Below are positions 1 through 8,400 of a DNA stretch of 64,000 bases, in pieces. The stretch spans positions 1 through 64,000 of the forward strand of contig JAKSKI010000002.1 in the NCBI GenBank assembly GCA_024401865.1. Reading direction: 5' to 3'. Position 1 is the first letter of the stretch, and each line of letters starts with the position of its first letter. The notes beneath the pieces are model-generated. The model did not search any database and was not told the origin of the DNA. It saw only the letters and a program-made list of their open reading frames with translations. The stretch comes from Bacteroidales bacterium (GTDB lineage: Bacteria; Bacteroidota; Bacteroidia; Bacteroidales; UBA932). A program made the position numbers and the translations under genes.

Positions 1-151
1 ACTCGTGGCGCATGTCGTCCTGCTTCTTCTCGTCGCGTGAGAAGATGCGGATTTCTGCGATATCTGTCTTTAGGAAGCGGTTGAGAACCGCATTGCCGAA
101 TGAACCGGTACCACCGGTAATCATCAGCACTTTGTCTTTGAATATTGACAT
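1..151 (-). CDS. capE: UDP-GlcNAc 4,6-dehydratase/5-epimerase (FnlA/CapE type), 3' part outside window
   Basis: Only the first 50 codons are in the window. The protein begins with a Rossmann dinucleotide-binding turn (ITGGTGSFG, about residues 11-19), followed by IRIFSRDEKKQDDMRH, which is characteristic of the CapE/FnlA/WbjB branch of extended SDR enzymes. This family takes UDP-GlcNAc to UDP-2-acetamido-2,6-dideoxy-L-arabino-hexos-4-ulose, the first step to UDP-N-acetyl-L-fucosamine. It follows the capF-like gene by 15 bp on the same strand, so the three FucNAc genes run 3-2-1 in pathway order and form one operon. Identity is well supported by the N-terminus and by the neighbours, but catalytic residues lie beyond the edge. 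Confidence 0.85.
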   Translation of the reverse strand, partial: MSIFKDKVLMITGGTGSFGNAVLNRFLKTDIAEIRIFSRDEKKQDDMRHE

Positions 152-166
152 ATTGTTATCTGTTTA

Positions 167-1420
167 TTATTTCTTTACGGGGTCAAAATAGGTGTCAGGA
201 CGTTCGGGGTTGAAGATTTCGTTGCAGTACATCACAGTGACGAGATCCTCCGTATCTGACAGGTTGATTATGTTATGAGTGTAGCCGGGAAGCATAATCA
301 CCGACTGGATATGCTCTCCGCTCACTTCGTACTCGATAAGTCCGGCATCCGGGTCCGCTTCGTTGCGCAGCTGTATCAGTCCGTGTCCGGAGACGACTGT
401 GAAATATTCGAACTTGGAGTGATGCCAGTGCTGGCCTTTGGTTATGCCGGGTTTGGAGATGTTGATGCTCACCTGACCGCAGTTGAGCGAATGGACAAGT
501 TCTGTGAACGAGCCCCTTTGGTCAACGTTCATCTTATGGTCGTAGATGGCTTTTTCTTTGGGCAGGTAGCTCAGGTAGGTGGTCATAAGTTTGTATCTGA
601 GCGATCCCTGTGGCAGTTCCATCATATTGATGCCGCCTTGGTTTGAGGCAGCGGCGGCGCATTCGCCAATGATGTCCACTATCTCCCCTAACGTGGTCTT
701 GTGGGTTACAGGGACAAAGTAGTAACGACCTTGGGCTGTCGGGACAGTCTCGACACCATCGAATTCGCATCGGCTACCTTCTCCCTTGAGAGCAGCAATC
801 ATCTCATCCACGAGATCGTCGATATAGAGGAGTTCCATCTCCACGCTGCGGTCGTTGACCTGAATGGGCAGGTCGTGGGCTATGTTGTTGCAGAAGGTAG
901 CGATGGCGGAGTTGTAGTTGGGCCGGCACCATTTGCCGAAAAGGTTGGGGAAGCGGTAGACAAGTACCTTGGCTCCGGTCTGGGCCTCGTATTGGAACAT
1001 CAGTTCCTCTCCGGCCTTCTTGCTCCGTCCGTATTCGGAATTGCCGAAACGTCCTGCGAGTGTAGCCTGTATGGAACTGCTTATCATAACAGGGCAGGAG
1101 TTGCCGTATTTTTTGAGTGTGTCGAGCAACACTGTGGCAAATCCGAAATTACCCTCCATAAATTCCTTGGGATCCTGCGGTCGATTGACCCCGGCAAGGT
1201 TGAAGACGAAGTCACACTCCCTGCACCACTGCTCGAGTTGTTCGGGAGTGGAGTCGATGTCATATTCGAATATTCCGTCCACGGACAGGCCGCTTGCCGG
1301 ATCCGGCTGCCCCGCCGGTCCTATTCCATACCAGCGTGCCTTTCCGTCCCTTATGTTCTTGAGCTGTGAGCAGAGATTCCTGCCGACAAATCCTTTTGCT
1401 CCTGTGACCAGTATCTTCAT
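167..1420 (-). CDS. capF: CapF/WbjC-type bifunctional epimerase-reductase of UDP-L-FucNAc synthesis
   Basis: The 417-residue protein has the two-domain plan of CapF. The N-terminal SDR domain (about 1-290) has the GAKGFVG dinucleotide turn at residues 7-13 and the SDR serine and YxxxK residues (SSSIQ and YGRSK). The C-terminal cupin (about 300-417) has the metal-site motif HWHH and a later histidine in PGYTHN. In the known family the cupin epimerises at C3 and the SDR domain reduces C4 with NADPH, giving UDP-6-deoxy-L-talose-type HexNAc for the next enzyme. It lies 5 bp downstream of the capG-like gene. Full length with no broken motif. The function is from family knowledge, and the domain order is seen directly. 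Confidence 0.9.
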   Translation of the reverse strand: MKILVTGAKGFVGRNLCSQLKNIRDGKARWYGIGPAGQPDPASGLSVDGIFEYDIDSTPEQLEQWCRECDFVFNLAGVNRPQDPKEFMEGNFGFATVLLDTLKKYGNSCPVMISSSIQATLAGRFGNSEYGRSKKAGEELMFQYEAQTGAKVLVYRFPNLFGKWCRPNYNSAIATFCNNIAHDLPIQVNDRSVEMELLYIDDLVDEMIAALKGEGSRCEFDGVETVPTAQGRYYFVPVTHKTTLGEIVDIIGECAAAASNQGGINMMELPQGSLRYKLMTTYLSYLPKEKAIYDHKMNVDQRGSFTELVHSLNCGQVSINISKPGITKGQHWHHSKFEYFTVVSGHGLIQLRNEADPDAGLIEYEVSGEHIQSVIMLPGYTHNIINLSDTEDLVTVMYCNEIFNPERPDTYFDPVKK

Positions 1421-1425
1421 ATATT

Positions 1426-2610
1426 TCAGAATTTACGCCAGACCATCTTGTTGACTATGCCGACATAGCTCTGAATGATCTTGACAACCTTGGTGGACAC
1501 ATTCTCTTCGACATAATCAGGCACGGGGATACCGTGATTGCCGTCCTTGCAAAGACTGACTGCCGTATCGACCGCCTGAAGAAGCGACTTTTCGTCTATG
1601 CCGGCGATGATGAAATCAGCCTTGTCCAAGGCTTCGGGCCGTTCTGTTGAAGTACGTATGCATACCGCCGGGAACGGATGTCCCACACTGGTGAAGAAAC
1701 TGCTCTCTTCAGGAAGTGTGCCGGAGTCGGACACTACAGCAAATGCGTTCATCTGCAGACAGTTGTAGTCGTGGAAGCCAAGAGGTTCGTGCTGAATCAC
1801 GCGCTCATCGAGCTTGAAGTTCATCGCTTCAAGCTTCTTGCGGCTGCGTGGATGGCAGCTGTAAAGAATCGGCATATCGTACTTCACAGCCATTTTGTTG
1901 ATGGCGTTGAAGAGACTGAGGAAGTTCTTCTCAGTATCAATGTTCTCTTCGCGATGGGCACTGAGCAGTATATACTTGCCTTTCTCGAGCCCGAGACGTT
2001 TATGCACATCACTTGCCTCTATCTCAGCAAGGTTCTGATGCAGGACCTCTGCCATAGGGCTGCCTGTAACGTATGTGCGTTCCTTGGGCAGGCCGCAGTC
2101 GGAGAGGTAACGGCGTGCGTGCTCGGAGTAGGCCATATTTACATCGGATATGATGTCAACGATTCTTCTGTTGGTCTCTTCGGGCAGGCATTCATCCTTG
2201 CATCGGTTGCCTGCTTCCATATGGAAGATCGGGATATGCAGCCTCTTGGCGCCGATGACAGAGAGACACGAATTGGTGTCGCCCAGAACCAGGACAGCAT
2301 CAGGCTTGATGGCCGCCATCAGCTTGTAACTTGCGGCAATGATATTGCCACAGGTTTCGCCAAGGTCGTCTCCGACAGCATCCATATACACGTCAGGGTC
2401 CTTGAGCTTGAGGTCCTTGAAGAATATGCCGTTGAGCGTATAGTCATAATTCTGACCCGTGTGGGCGAGAATCACGTCAAAATACTGTCTGGTCTTGTTG
2501 ATGACTGCAGCCAGCCTGATAATTTCCGGACGGGTGCCGACGATAATGAGCAATTTGATTTTGCCATTGTCTTGGAAATGGACGTCCGAATAGTCTTTCT
2601 TGAGTTCCAT
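1426..2610 (-). CDS. capG: UDP-N-acetylglucosamine 2-epimerase family enzyme (CapG/WbjD)
   Basis: Non-hydrolysing UDP-HexNAc 2-epimerase fold of 394 residues. Motifs are VGTRPEI near the N-terminus, HTGQNYD, VLGDTNS, HMEAGNR, LPEETNR and, toward the C-terminus, SDSGTLPEE. In the FucNAc pathway this enzyme makes UDP-L-FucNAc from its C2 epimer. The frame is open upstream to 2652, but the first 14 residues there overlap the upxY stop and look unlike the family. The ATG at 2610 (MELKKDYSD) starts 25 bp after upxY and is preferred. It is the first enzyme gene after the antiterminator. A ManNAc-type 2-epimerase role is the alternative, but adjacency to capE/capF argues for FucNAc. Confidence 0.88.
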   Translation of the reverse strand: MELKKDYSDVHFQDNGKIKLLIIVGTRPEIIRLAAVINKTRQYFDVILAHTGQNYDYTLNGIFFKDLKLKDPDVYMDAVGDDLGETCGNIIAASYKLMAAIKPDAVLVLGDTNSCLSVIGAKRLHIPIFHMEAGNRCKDECLPEETNRRIVDIISDVNMAYSEHARRYLSDCGLPKERTYVTGSPMAEVLHQNLAEIEASDVHKRLGLEKGKYILLSAHREENIDTEKNFLSLFNAINKMAVKYDMPILYSCHPRSRKKLEAMNFKLDERVIQHEPLGFHDYNCLQMNAFAVVSDSGTLPEESSFFTSVGHPFPAVCIRTSTERPEALDKADFIIAGIDEKSLLQAVDTAVSLCKDGNHGIPVPDYVEENVSTKVVKIIQSYVGIVNKMVWRKF

Positions 2611-2635
2611 TGTATGATTTGTTGTTTGTATTGTC

Positions 2636-3115
2636 TTATTCCACATCCTCAAGGTATTCCTGGGGGATGTATGTGGTGGCGATGGCGGAACGGTCGCTCA
2701 GCCTGACTATCAGTCTGCGTTCGCCCCTGATGCGCCGTATGACGCCCTCGCATCCTGCGAAGATGCCTTTGATGACTCTCTTGCGCTTGCCTTCGAAGAA
2801 CGTCGGATCGTCCACTGCCAAATACATAATCGGCTTCTCGTGGTACGGAGCCAGCAGCAGGAAGGTCTTCATCACCCTGTCGGGGATTGCCTGGACCGAC
2901 TTCCTCTCGGGGTCCAGGTAGAACAGGACCCGGTCGTAGAGAGCGCTGCGGAGGCGTTCGATGTCAGTCCGAGTACATCGGATGAACAGCATCGTTGGAA
3001 GGTCGGCAAGATGTGAAATCGTGACCTTCTCGTTCTCCAGATACCGGAGGACGTAGGGGCGTTCTTTGATCGCTCGGGCGGCGTACCACTTCAGATGTTG
3101 CTCTGATGCTTTCAT
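2636..3115 (-). CDS. UpxY family transcription antiterminator (NusG paralogue)
   Basis: The 159-residue protein has a NusG N-terminal domain beginning KWYAARAIKERPY, and a C-terminal KOW segment around KRVIKGIFAGCEGVIRR (about residues 112-128). In Bacteroides, UpxY proteins ride on RNA polymerase and let it read through the leader of their own capsule locus. It is the first gene of the FucNAc operon, and a structured leader of about 165 nt precedes it. No UpxZ-like inhibitor gene follows, which differs from the classic Bacteroides fragilis pairs. The RfaH or LoaP branches of specialised NusG proteins are the alternatives, and the capsule context favours UpxY. Confidence 0.85.
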   Translation of the reverse strand: MKASEQHLKWYAARAIKERPYVLRYLENEKVTISHLADLPTMLFIRCTRTDIERLRSALYDRVLFYLDPERKSVQAIPDRVMKTFLLLAPYHEKPIMYLAVDDPTFFEGKRKRVIKGIFAGCEGVIRRIRGERRLIVRLSDRSAIATTYIPQEYLEDVE

Positions 3116-3154
3116 TTCTCTTGTCAGGGTCTAGTATTCCCTCCCCGTCCACGT

Positions 3155-3181
3155 AAAAGTGCCACCATCATGAGGCGGCAC
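3155..3181 (-). terminator. Intrinsic terminator-like hairpin in the upxY leader
   Basis: On the minus strand GTGCCGCC (3181-3174) pairs with GGTGGCAC (3166-3159) through eight pairs including one G-U, with a 7-nt loop, followed at once by TTTT (3158-3155). It lies 40 nt before the upxY start, inside the predicted transcript. A terminator here would be read through only by modified polymerase, as expected for UpxY autoregulation. The T-run is short, so strength is uncertain. Confidence 0.5.
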
Positions 3182-3263
3182 GGAACGGATGAGTCCCGGC
3201 ATTCAGAATTTCTTTCGCTCTGAAGTGTCCCGCCCTAGCCCCTAGTGACAAAACACTGCCTTT

Positions 3264-3280
3264 GCCTGCATCTTGCAGGC
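3264..3280 (-). promoter_or_regulatory. Perfect stem-loop at the predicted 5' end of the polysaccharide-locus leader
   Basis: GCCTGCA and TGCAGGC form a perfect 7-bp stem around a 3-nt loop (AGA). The predicted start site, 4 nt past the promoter box, falls at about 3281, so the RNA would begin with this hairpin. A stem-loop so close to the start is a candidate recruitment site for the UpxY protein encoded just downstream. That role is inference. Confidence 0.5.
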
Positions 3281-3284
3281 GCAA

Positions 3285-3292
3285 CAAAGGTA
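3285..3292 (-). promoter_or_regulatory. Promoter -7 box of the upxY-FucNAc operon
   Basis: Minus-strand TACCTTTG matches the Bacteroidota -7 consensus TAnnTTTG. A T-rich stretch (GTTTTTAAC) lies at the -33 position but is not a clear TTTG. Confidence 0.6.
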
Positions 3293-3372
3293 GCAATAAT
3301 TTTTGTTAAAAACGCTTCTCAGGGCATTTTATTTGATTCTTGGATAGGACTCGCAGTGTTGAGATAATTGTG

Positions 3373-3380
3373 TATATTTG
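3373..3380 (+). promoter_or_regulatory. Promoter -7 box of the RyR membrane protein gene
   Basis: TATATTTG matches TAnnTTTG and ends 22 nt before the ATG at 3403. It rules out the upstream in-frame start at 3340, which would lie above the promoter. Confidence 0.65.
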
Positions 3381-3402
3381 TAGGTTGATTTTCATTATCA
3401 GA

Positions 3403-5334
3403 ATGGCATCAAGTAGTTTAGTTTTTCAACTGATTTTGGCGGCGCTGCTGGTGGCTTACGCCATTTTCCTCTTCAAGTCCAGACTCCAGCCCAAATATGT
3501 CCGCCGTTCGGCCCTTGCCATTCTTGCGGCGGGCGTTGCCCTCAATATGTACGGCCTATACATTCAGGGTTTCTATGAAGGTTTTCTGACCATATTCGGC
3601 AGGGCTCTTGTACTGTCCATCAAGATGTTTGTCTATACAGGCGAGGTGTTTGAGATGTCTGTGGCACAGAACAGTCCATATTTCCTCGACCTGTATTACT
3701 TTGTATTCTATGCAGCCATTCTGACGAGTGTGTCGGCTATCATAATGCTCTTCGGCAAGAGGGCGATGACGATGTTTACCCTGTTCTTCCGGAGGTCCAA
3801 GTTCAACCACGTGTTCATCGGGGTGAGCAGCCGCGCACAGGTGATTGCCAGGGGCATCAAAGGCGAGGATATCGCGTTTATCGAATTCCCCTCGGATGAG
3901 GACAATGAGCAGTTCTCCGTCAGCGGACTGCTCAAGGGTTTCACCAACGAGAGCAGCAAGGAGAGCGTAGCGTACCGCCACCATCTTGCGGTGCTGCGCG
4001 CAAAACGCAGGTTCGGCGCCTACGACCCTACCGACAATATCTTCGCCACCATTGGCCTTGAACGTCTCAAAAGGCTGACTGACAGCAAGACGGCGTTCTA
4101 TATCCTGTCGGAGAACACGGAGCGCAACCTCAATGAGCTGATGGCGCTCCTGAGCGACAAGGACCTTATGAAAAACACCATACACGTGTGTCTGTCCAGG
4201 GAAGGTGTAGCGCGCTACTACAAGACTATCCTGAAGCACACCGGAGTGCATTTCATCTATCCCTCCTCTATGGCTGTGGTGGAACTTATGAAGAACCCTG
4301 CCTACCATCCGGCACAGCTTATGAAGCCGGTGCATACGCCGGAGGGCCTGCCCACCGGCACTGTGGATGGGGCATTCAACGCTATGGTGATAGGATTCGG
4401 CGAGACAGGTCAGGCTGTCGCGAAGTTTTTGTATGAGTTCACTGCGGCGGTGCGCCCCGACGGCTCTCCCCTTCCGGTCAGAATTATGGTGAACGATGTC
4501 CGCATCGACAGTCTGCTGGGGCCGTTCTCCTTTGACAATCCCGCAATGTGCAAGTCGGGGCTGATGTCGTTCTCCGCATTGGGTACGGAATCGAGTGAAT
4601 TCTGGAAGAAATTGTCCGGAGACATTGACGAGCTGTCGTACATTGCCATTTCGCTGAATGAGGATGCTGCAAGCCTGGATCTTGCCTGCACGATATTCAT
4701 GTATGCCCTGAAGCATCGCCGCAACGGTCTGGATGGCCTGAGGATTGTGGTCCGCAAGAAGTATACTCCCCCTCACGAGGTCAAGCTTGTCGAGAAGATG
4801 AACGAGAGGGCCGGTCGCAAAGTCATCGTCTGCTATGGCGAATACGAGAAGGTCTTCACCCCCGAAATGGTGGTTTCCAAGAAGAAGAGCGGCATCAACA
4901 GGAGCGCAACCGCTCTCGCCGACAAGATTGCCAAGGCCTACTCCGCCGTGTCCGGCGATACTGTCAGGCTTGAATCCTCATCCGAATCCTTCCACGACAA
5001 GAACAGGGCCCGTATGGAATTGCACCAGATGATATCACGCGCCAATCACGTGGCATCACTGCCCCTGTTCGTACAGGGTGCTGATGCATGTGCGAATGTT
5101 GACGCAGGTGCCGGCGTCGATGTCGGCAATTTGTCCGAAGCAGCTCTCCAAAACCTCGCCGGAATGGAGCATCTCCGCTACCAGCGCTATCTGACAGCTC
5201 ACGGATATTCCTATGGTCCCGAGGATGATGATGTCTTCAAGACCAACCACCAGATCTGCGAATGGTCAGCGCTCTCCGATAACGACAGGCGTTACCACCT
5301 CGATATGGTCCGCGCCCAGCTCTCGCTGCTGTAA
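3403..5334 (+). CDS. Membrane protein with two Rossmann (TrkA-N-like) regions and a C-terminal RyR domain
   Basis: The 643-residue protein starts with four hydrophobic segments within about residues 1-125, then a soluble part. A first Rossmann-like region begins KFNHVFIGVSSRAQVIARG, and a second has the clear dinucleotide turn VIGFGETGQA at about residue 330. The last 60 residues (MEHLRYQRYLTAHGYSYGP onward) match the RyR repeat known from ryanodine receptors and from some bacterial proteins. The layout recalls ligand-gated ion channels with RCK/TrkA-N domains, but I see no canonical K+ selectivity filter in the membrane part. A role as a nucleotide- or NAD-sensing channel or transporter regulator is inference. 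It is transcribed alone, divergent from the polysaccharide operon. Confidence 0.7.
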   Translation: MASSSLVFQLILAALLVAYAIFLFKSRLQPKYVRRSALAILAAGVALNMYGLYIQGFYEGFLTIFGRALVLSIKMFVYTGEVFEMSVAQNSPYFLDLYYFVFYAAILTSVSAIIMLFGKRAMTMFTLFFRRSKFNHVFIGVSSRAQVIARGIKGEDIAFIEFPSDEDNEQFSVSGLLKGFTNESSKESVAYRHHLAVLRAKRRFGAYDPTDNIFATIGLERLKRLTDSKTAFYILSENTERNLNELMALLSDKDLMKNTIHVCLSREGVARYYKTILKHTGVHFIYPSSMAVVELMKNPAYHPAQLMKPVHTPEGLPTGTVDGAFNAMVIGFGETGQAVAKFLYEFTAAVRPDGSPLPVRIMVNDVRIDSLLGPFSFDNPAMCKSGLMSFSALGTESSEFWKKLSGDIDELSYIAISLNEDAASLDLACTIFMYALKHRRNGLDGLRIVVRKKYTPPHEVKLVEKMNERAGRKVIVCYGEYEKVFTPEMVVSKKKSGINRSATALADKIAKAYSAVSGDTVRLESSSESFHDKNRARMELHQMISRANHVASLPLFVQGADACANVDAGAGVDVGNLSEAALQNLAGMEHLRYQRYLTAHGYSYGPEDDDVFKTNHQICEWSALSDNDRRYHLDMVRAQLSLL

Positions 5335-5362
5335 ACTTTCGTCCGTCAAGCGCCTTGTGCCA

Positions 5363-5393
5363 TTTGCCCAACCGGCTCTTTTTTGTATTTTTA
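5363..5393 (+). promoter_or_regulatory. Promoter of the aminopeptidase-deiminase gene
   Basis: TTTG at 5363-5366, a 19-bp spacer and TATTTTTA at 5386-5393, one base off TAnnTTTG. The predicted start at about 5397 puts the upstream in-frame ATG at 5383 inside the promoter and supports the ATG at 5410. Confidence 0.6.
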
Positions 5394-5409
5394 CAACAAA
5401 AAAGCAAAT

Positions 5410-8400
5410 ATGGGCAAATGTAAATATTCAATCTGCGTCTGCTTGGCCGCAATCTCTTTGGTATGTTGCAAAACCGTGACAGAGGAAGGTGTCCCCTTCT
5501 CACTGGCAACACAGCGGGCGGATTTGCTCTCGGACGTACATTACTCACTCGGCTTCGACCTCACCAAAGAAGCCGGACAGGTCCCATCATACGATACCCT
5601 TTCTTTCAGTGCCTCCAGACGAGCGGACGTAATCCTGGACTTCAAGGTCCCTGAGGACAATCTACTGAATGTCAATGCTAACGGCAAAGATATCGAAGTC
5701 ATCTTCGCAGACGAACACCTTACAATTCCGCGCAAATACATCAACAGGGGCGACAACACGCTTATCATCAGTTTTGTCGCAGGCGAACAATCACTCAACA
5801 GAAGGGAGGATTTCTTATACACACTCCTCGTGCCCGACAGGGCAAGGACATTGTTCCCCTGCTTCGACCAACCGGACATCAAGGCCGAGTTCAAACTGAC
5901 ACTGGACGTACCCGGATCCTGGATTGCCGTTTCCAATACCGAGGTCGTGAGCAAGGAAGACAAGGGAGACCATTCACTTTATTCATTCGCTTCGACAAAG
6001 CCCCTCAGCACATATCTGTTCTCATTCGTGGCCGGCCGTTTCGAGACGGTCGACGGTATCAGAGGCGACCGTAAAATCTCGATGTACCACCGTGAGACGG
6101 ATCCGGCAAGAGTCGCGCAAAGCATTGATATCATCAATCTGGTTTTTGACTCGATGGAATGGCTTGAGGAATACACCGGCATCGGATATCCCTTCGACAA
6201 ATATGATTTCGTGGTCATACCCGACTTCCAGTATGGAGGGATGGAACACGCGGGGGCCACGCTGTACAACGACAGGAGAATTTTCCTGAGCGGCAATCCC
6301 ACAACTGAGGAACTGATGGAAAGGGCCTCGTTGATAGCCCACGAGACAGCGCATATGTGGTTCGGAGACTATGTCACGATGAGATGGTTCGACGACGTAT
6401 GGACCAAGGAGGTCTTTGCCAACTGGTTCGCATACCGTATGGTCAGGCCCTTGTTCCCCTCTATCAACTATACCTTGTCCGACTTGAAAGACCTTTATGC
6501 TCCCGCCTATGAGGAAGACCGCACGCGTGGGAGCAACGCCATCTGGAGGCCGCTCGGCAATCTCCAGGATGCCGGCCTGATATACTGCAACATTATCTAC
6601 GACAAGGCGCCGGTGGTTATGGACAAACTGGCGGAAATACTTGGAGAACAAGCCTTCAGGGAAGGGTTGATAGAGTATTTGAAGACATATGGATATGCCA
6701 ACGCATCCTGGGATGAGCTTGTGGATATTTTGGACAGGCGTACGGAAACCGATCTGCGCAAATGGTCCGATGTCTGGATAAAGGAGGCCGGTATGCCAAT
6801 CTATTCGGGCAGCGTCACGGACGGGAGATTGGAAATAAGCCAGACCGACCCTTACGGAAGGGATATCGTATGGCAGCAGGATCTCAGACACGAGATCGCG
6901 GAGGGCCGATACTGGATTCCGAATACGGACGGAAGGGGCTACGGCTGGTTCAAGCCCGATGCAGGAAGTCTGGACTACATTATGGAGCATTGGGCAGGTT
7001 ACGATGATACCCGGAGGATGTCGCTCCTTATGACGCTGTATGAGAATTCCTGGCACGGCACGTTGGACAGGAAATCTTTTATCGACTGGTGCGGAAGAAA
7101 CGCTCTGTCAGAACGCAATCCCCTGATCCTATCTTCTCTGATATCCTATGCTGCAGATGAAGAACTCCGCTGCGAAGGCGGAAGTCTTGAATTCGCCACC
7201 TGCCTGCGGTCAATTGCCGCCGACCCTTCTCGGACTCACGAATTCAGACTCATCGCATTCAGGCAGTATTTCAAATCCGCCAGAACGGAAGCACAGTGGG
7301 AAGAGCTGTATTCCATATGGAGGACCGGACAGGCTTTCCACGCACTGGAACTCTCCGAAAGGGACTTCACAGACCTGGCCTGCCAGCTTATGATAGCTTT
7401 CCCTGACAGATATGGTGAAATTGCCGACATCCAGTCCGGGCGTATCACCAACCCTGACCGTAAGGATACTTTCGAAATGCTCTGTCTGGCCGCATCACCG
7501 GACCCCGATGTCCGCAATGCTCTGTTTGCATCCTTCATCGGATCGGCCCGGAACCGTCGCCCCGAGTCACGGGTACTCTCCGCCCTTGCGCTTCTGTGCC
7601 ACCGGCAGAGACAGGAAGAAGCAATGGCGTACATCGTGCCGTCACTGGATGTCCTCGAAGAAATCCAGAGGACCGGAGACATCTTCTTCCCGAGTTCGTG
7701 GTGCCGCGTTCTTCTCAAGAACCAGCAGAATGCCGCCGCAGCCCGGACAGTGGATGAATGGTTGTCCACACATCCCGACATCAACCCGCTTCTCGCCACC
7801 AAGATTCTTCAGGCCCTGAAGCCTACATCCGATACGGTGTACGCATATCCTCAAGCTGAATATCACAAGGCCGAATCGATATTGATGTACACACCAGGCA
7901 CGGAACTCTTCGACGGAGTCATTCATCCGGATGCGGGTCTCTTCGACCGGTATTTTGACATAGACAAAGCCTCCGACGAGCACAGGAATTACATCTCTAT
8001 GCTCGAGAGCCAGGGATGCACTGTGCATACCGTTACCAACACCCTTCTTTCGATGCCGCACAGCAGGCTGGTATCCCTTGCAGAAGCGTCCCTTTCGTAT
8101 GACGTGAGCAGTCTGCCCCGCAGGGATAGGGAGGCCCAGGCATCTTACAAGCGCCAGGTGCTTGCCTCGATGAGCAGCTCCGACCTGGTCCGCATCATAA
8201 TCAACAGACCGACCGTCAAGCTCCGGAAGTCCGGCATCAACACCGGATTCGAGGCCCAGTACATACATAATCCCCTGATGAATATGTATTTTCTCAGGGA
8301 TCAGAGCATAACTACACCGAGAGGTCATATCCTTTGCAGGATGAACTCGAGCCAGAGAGGACCTGAGGTAGATATCATCGAGGCCTGCTATGAGCAGCTC

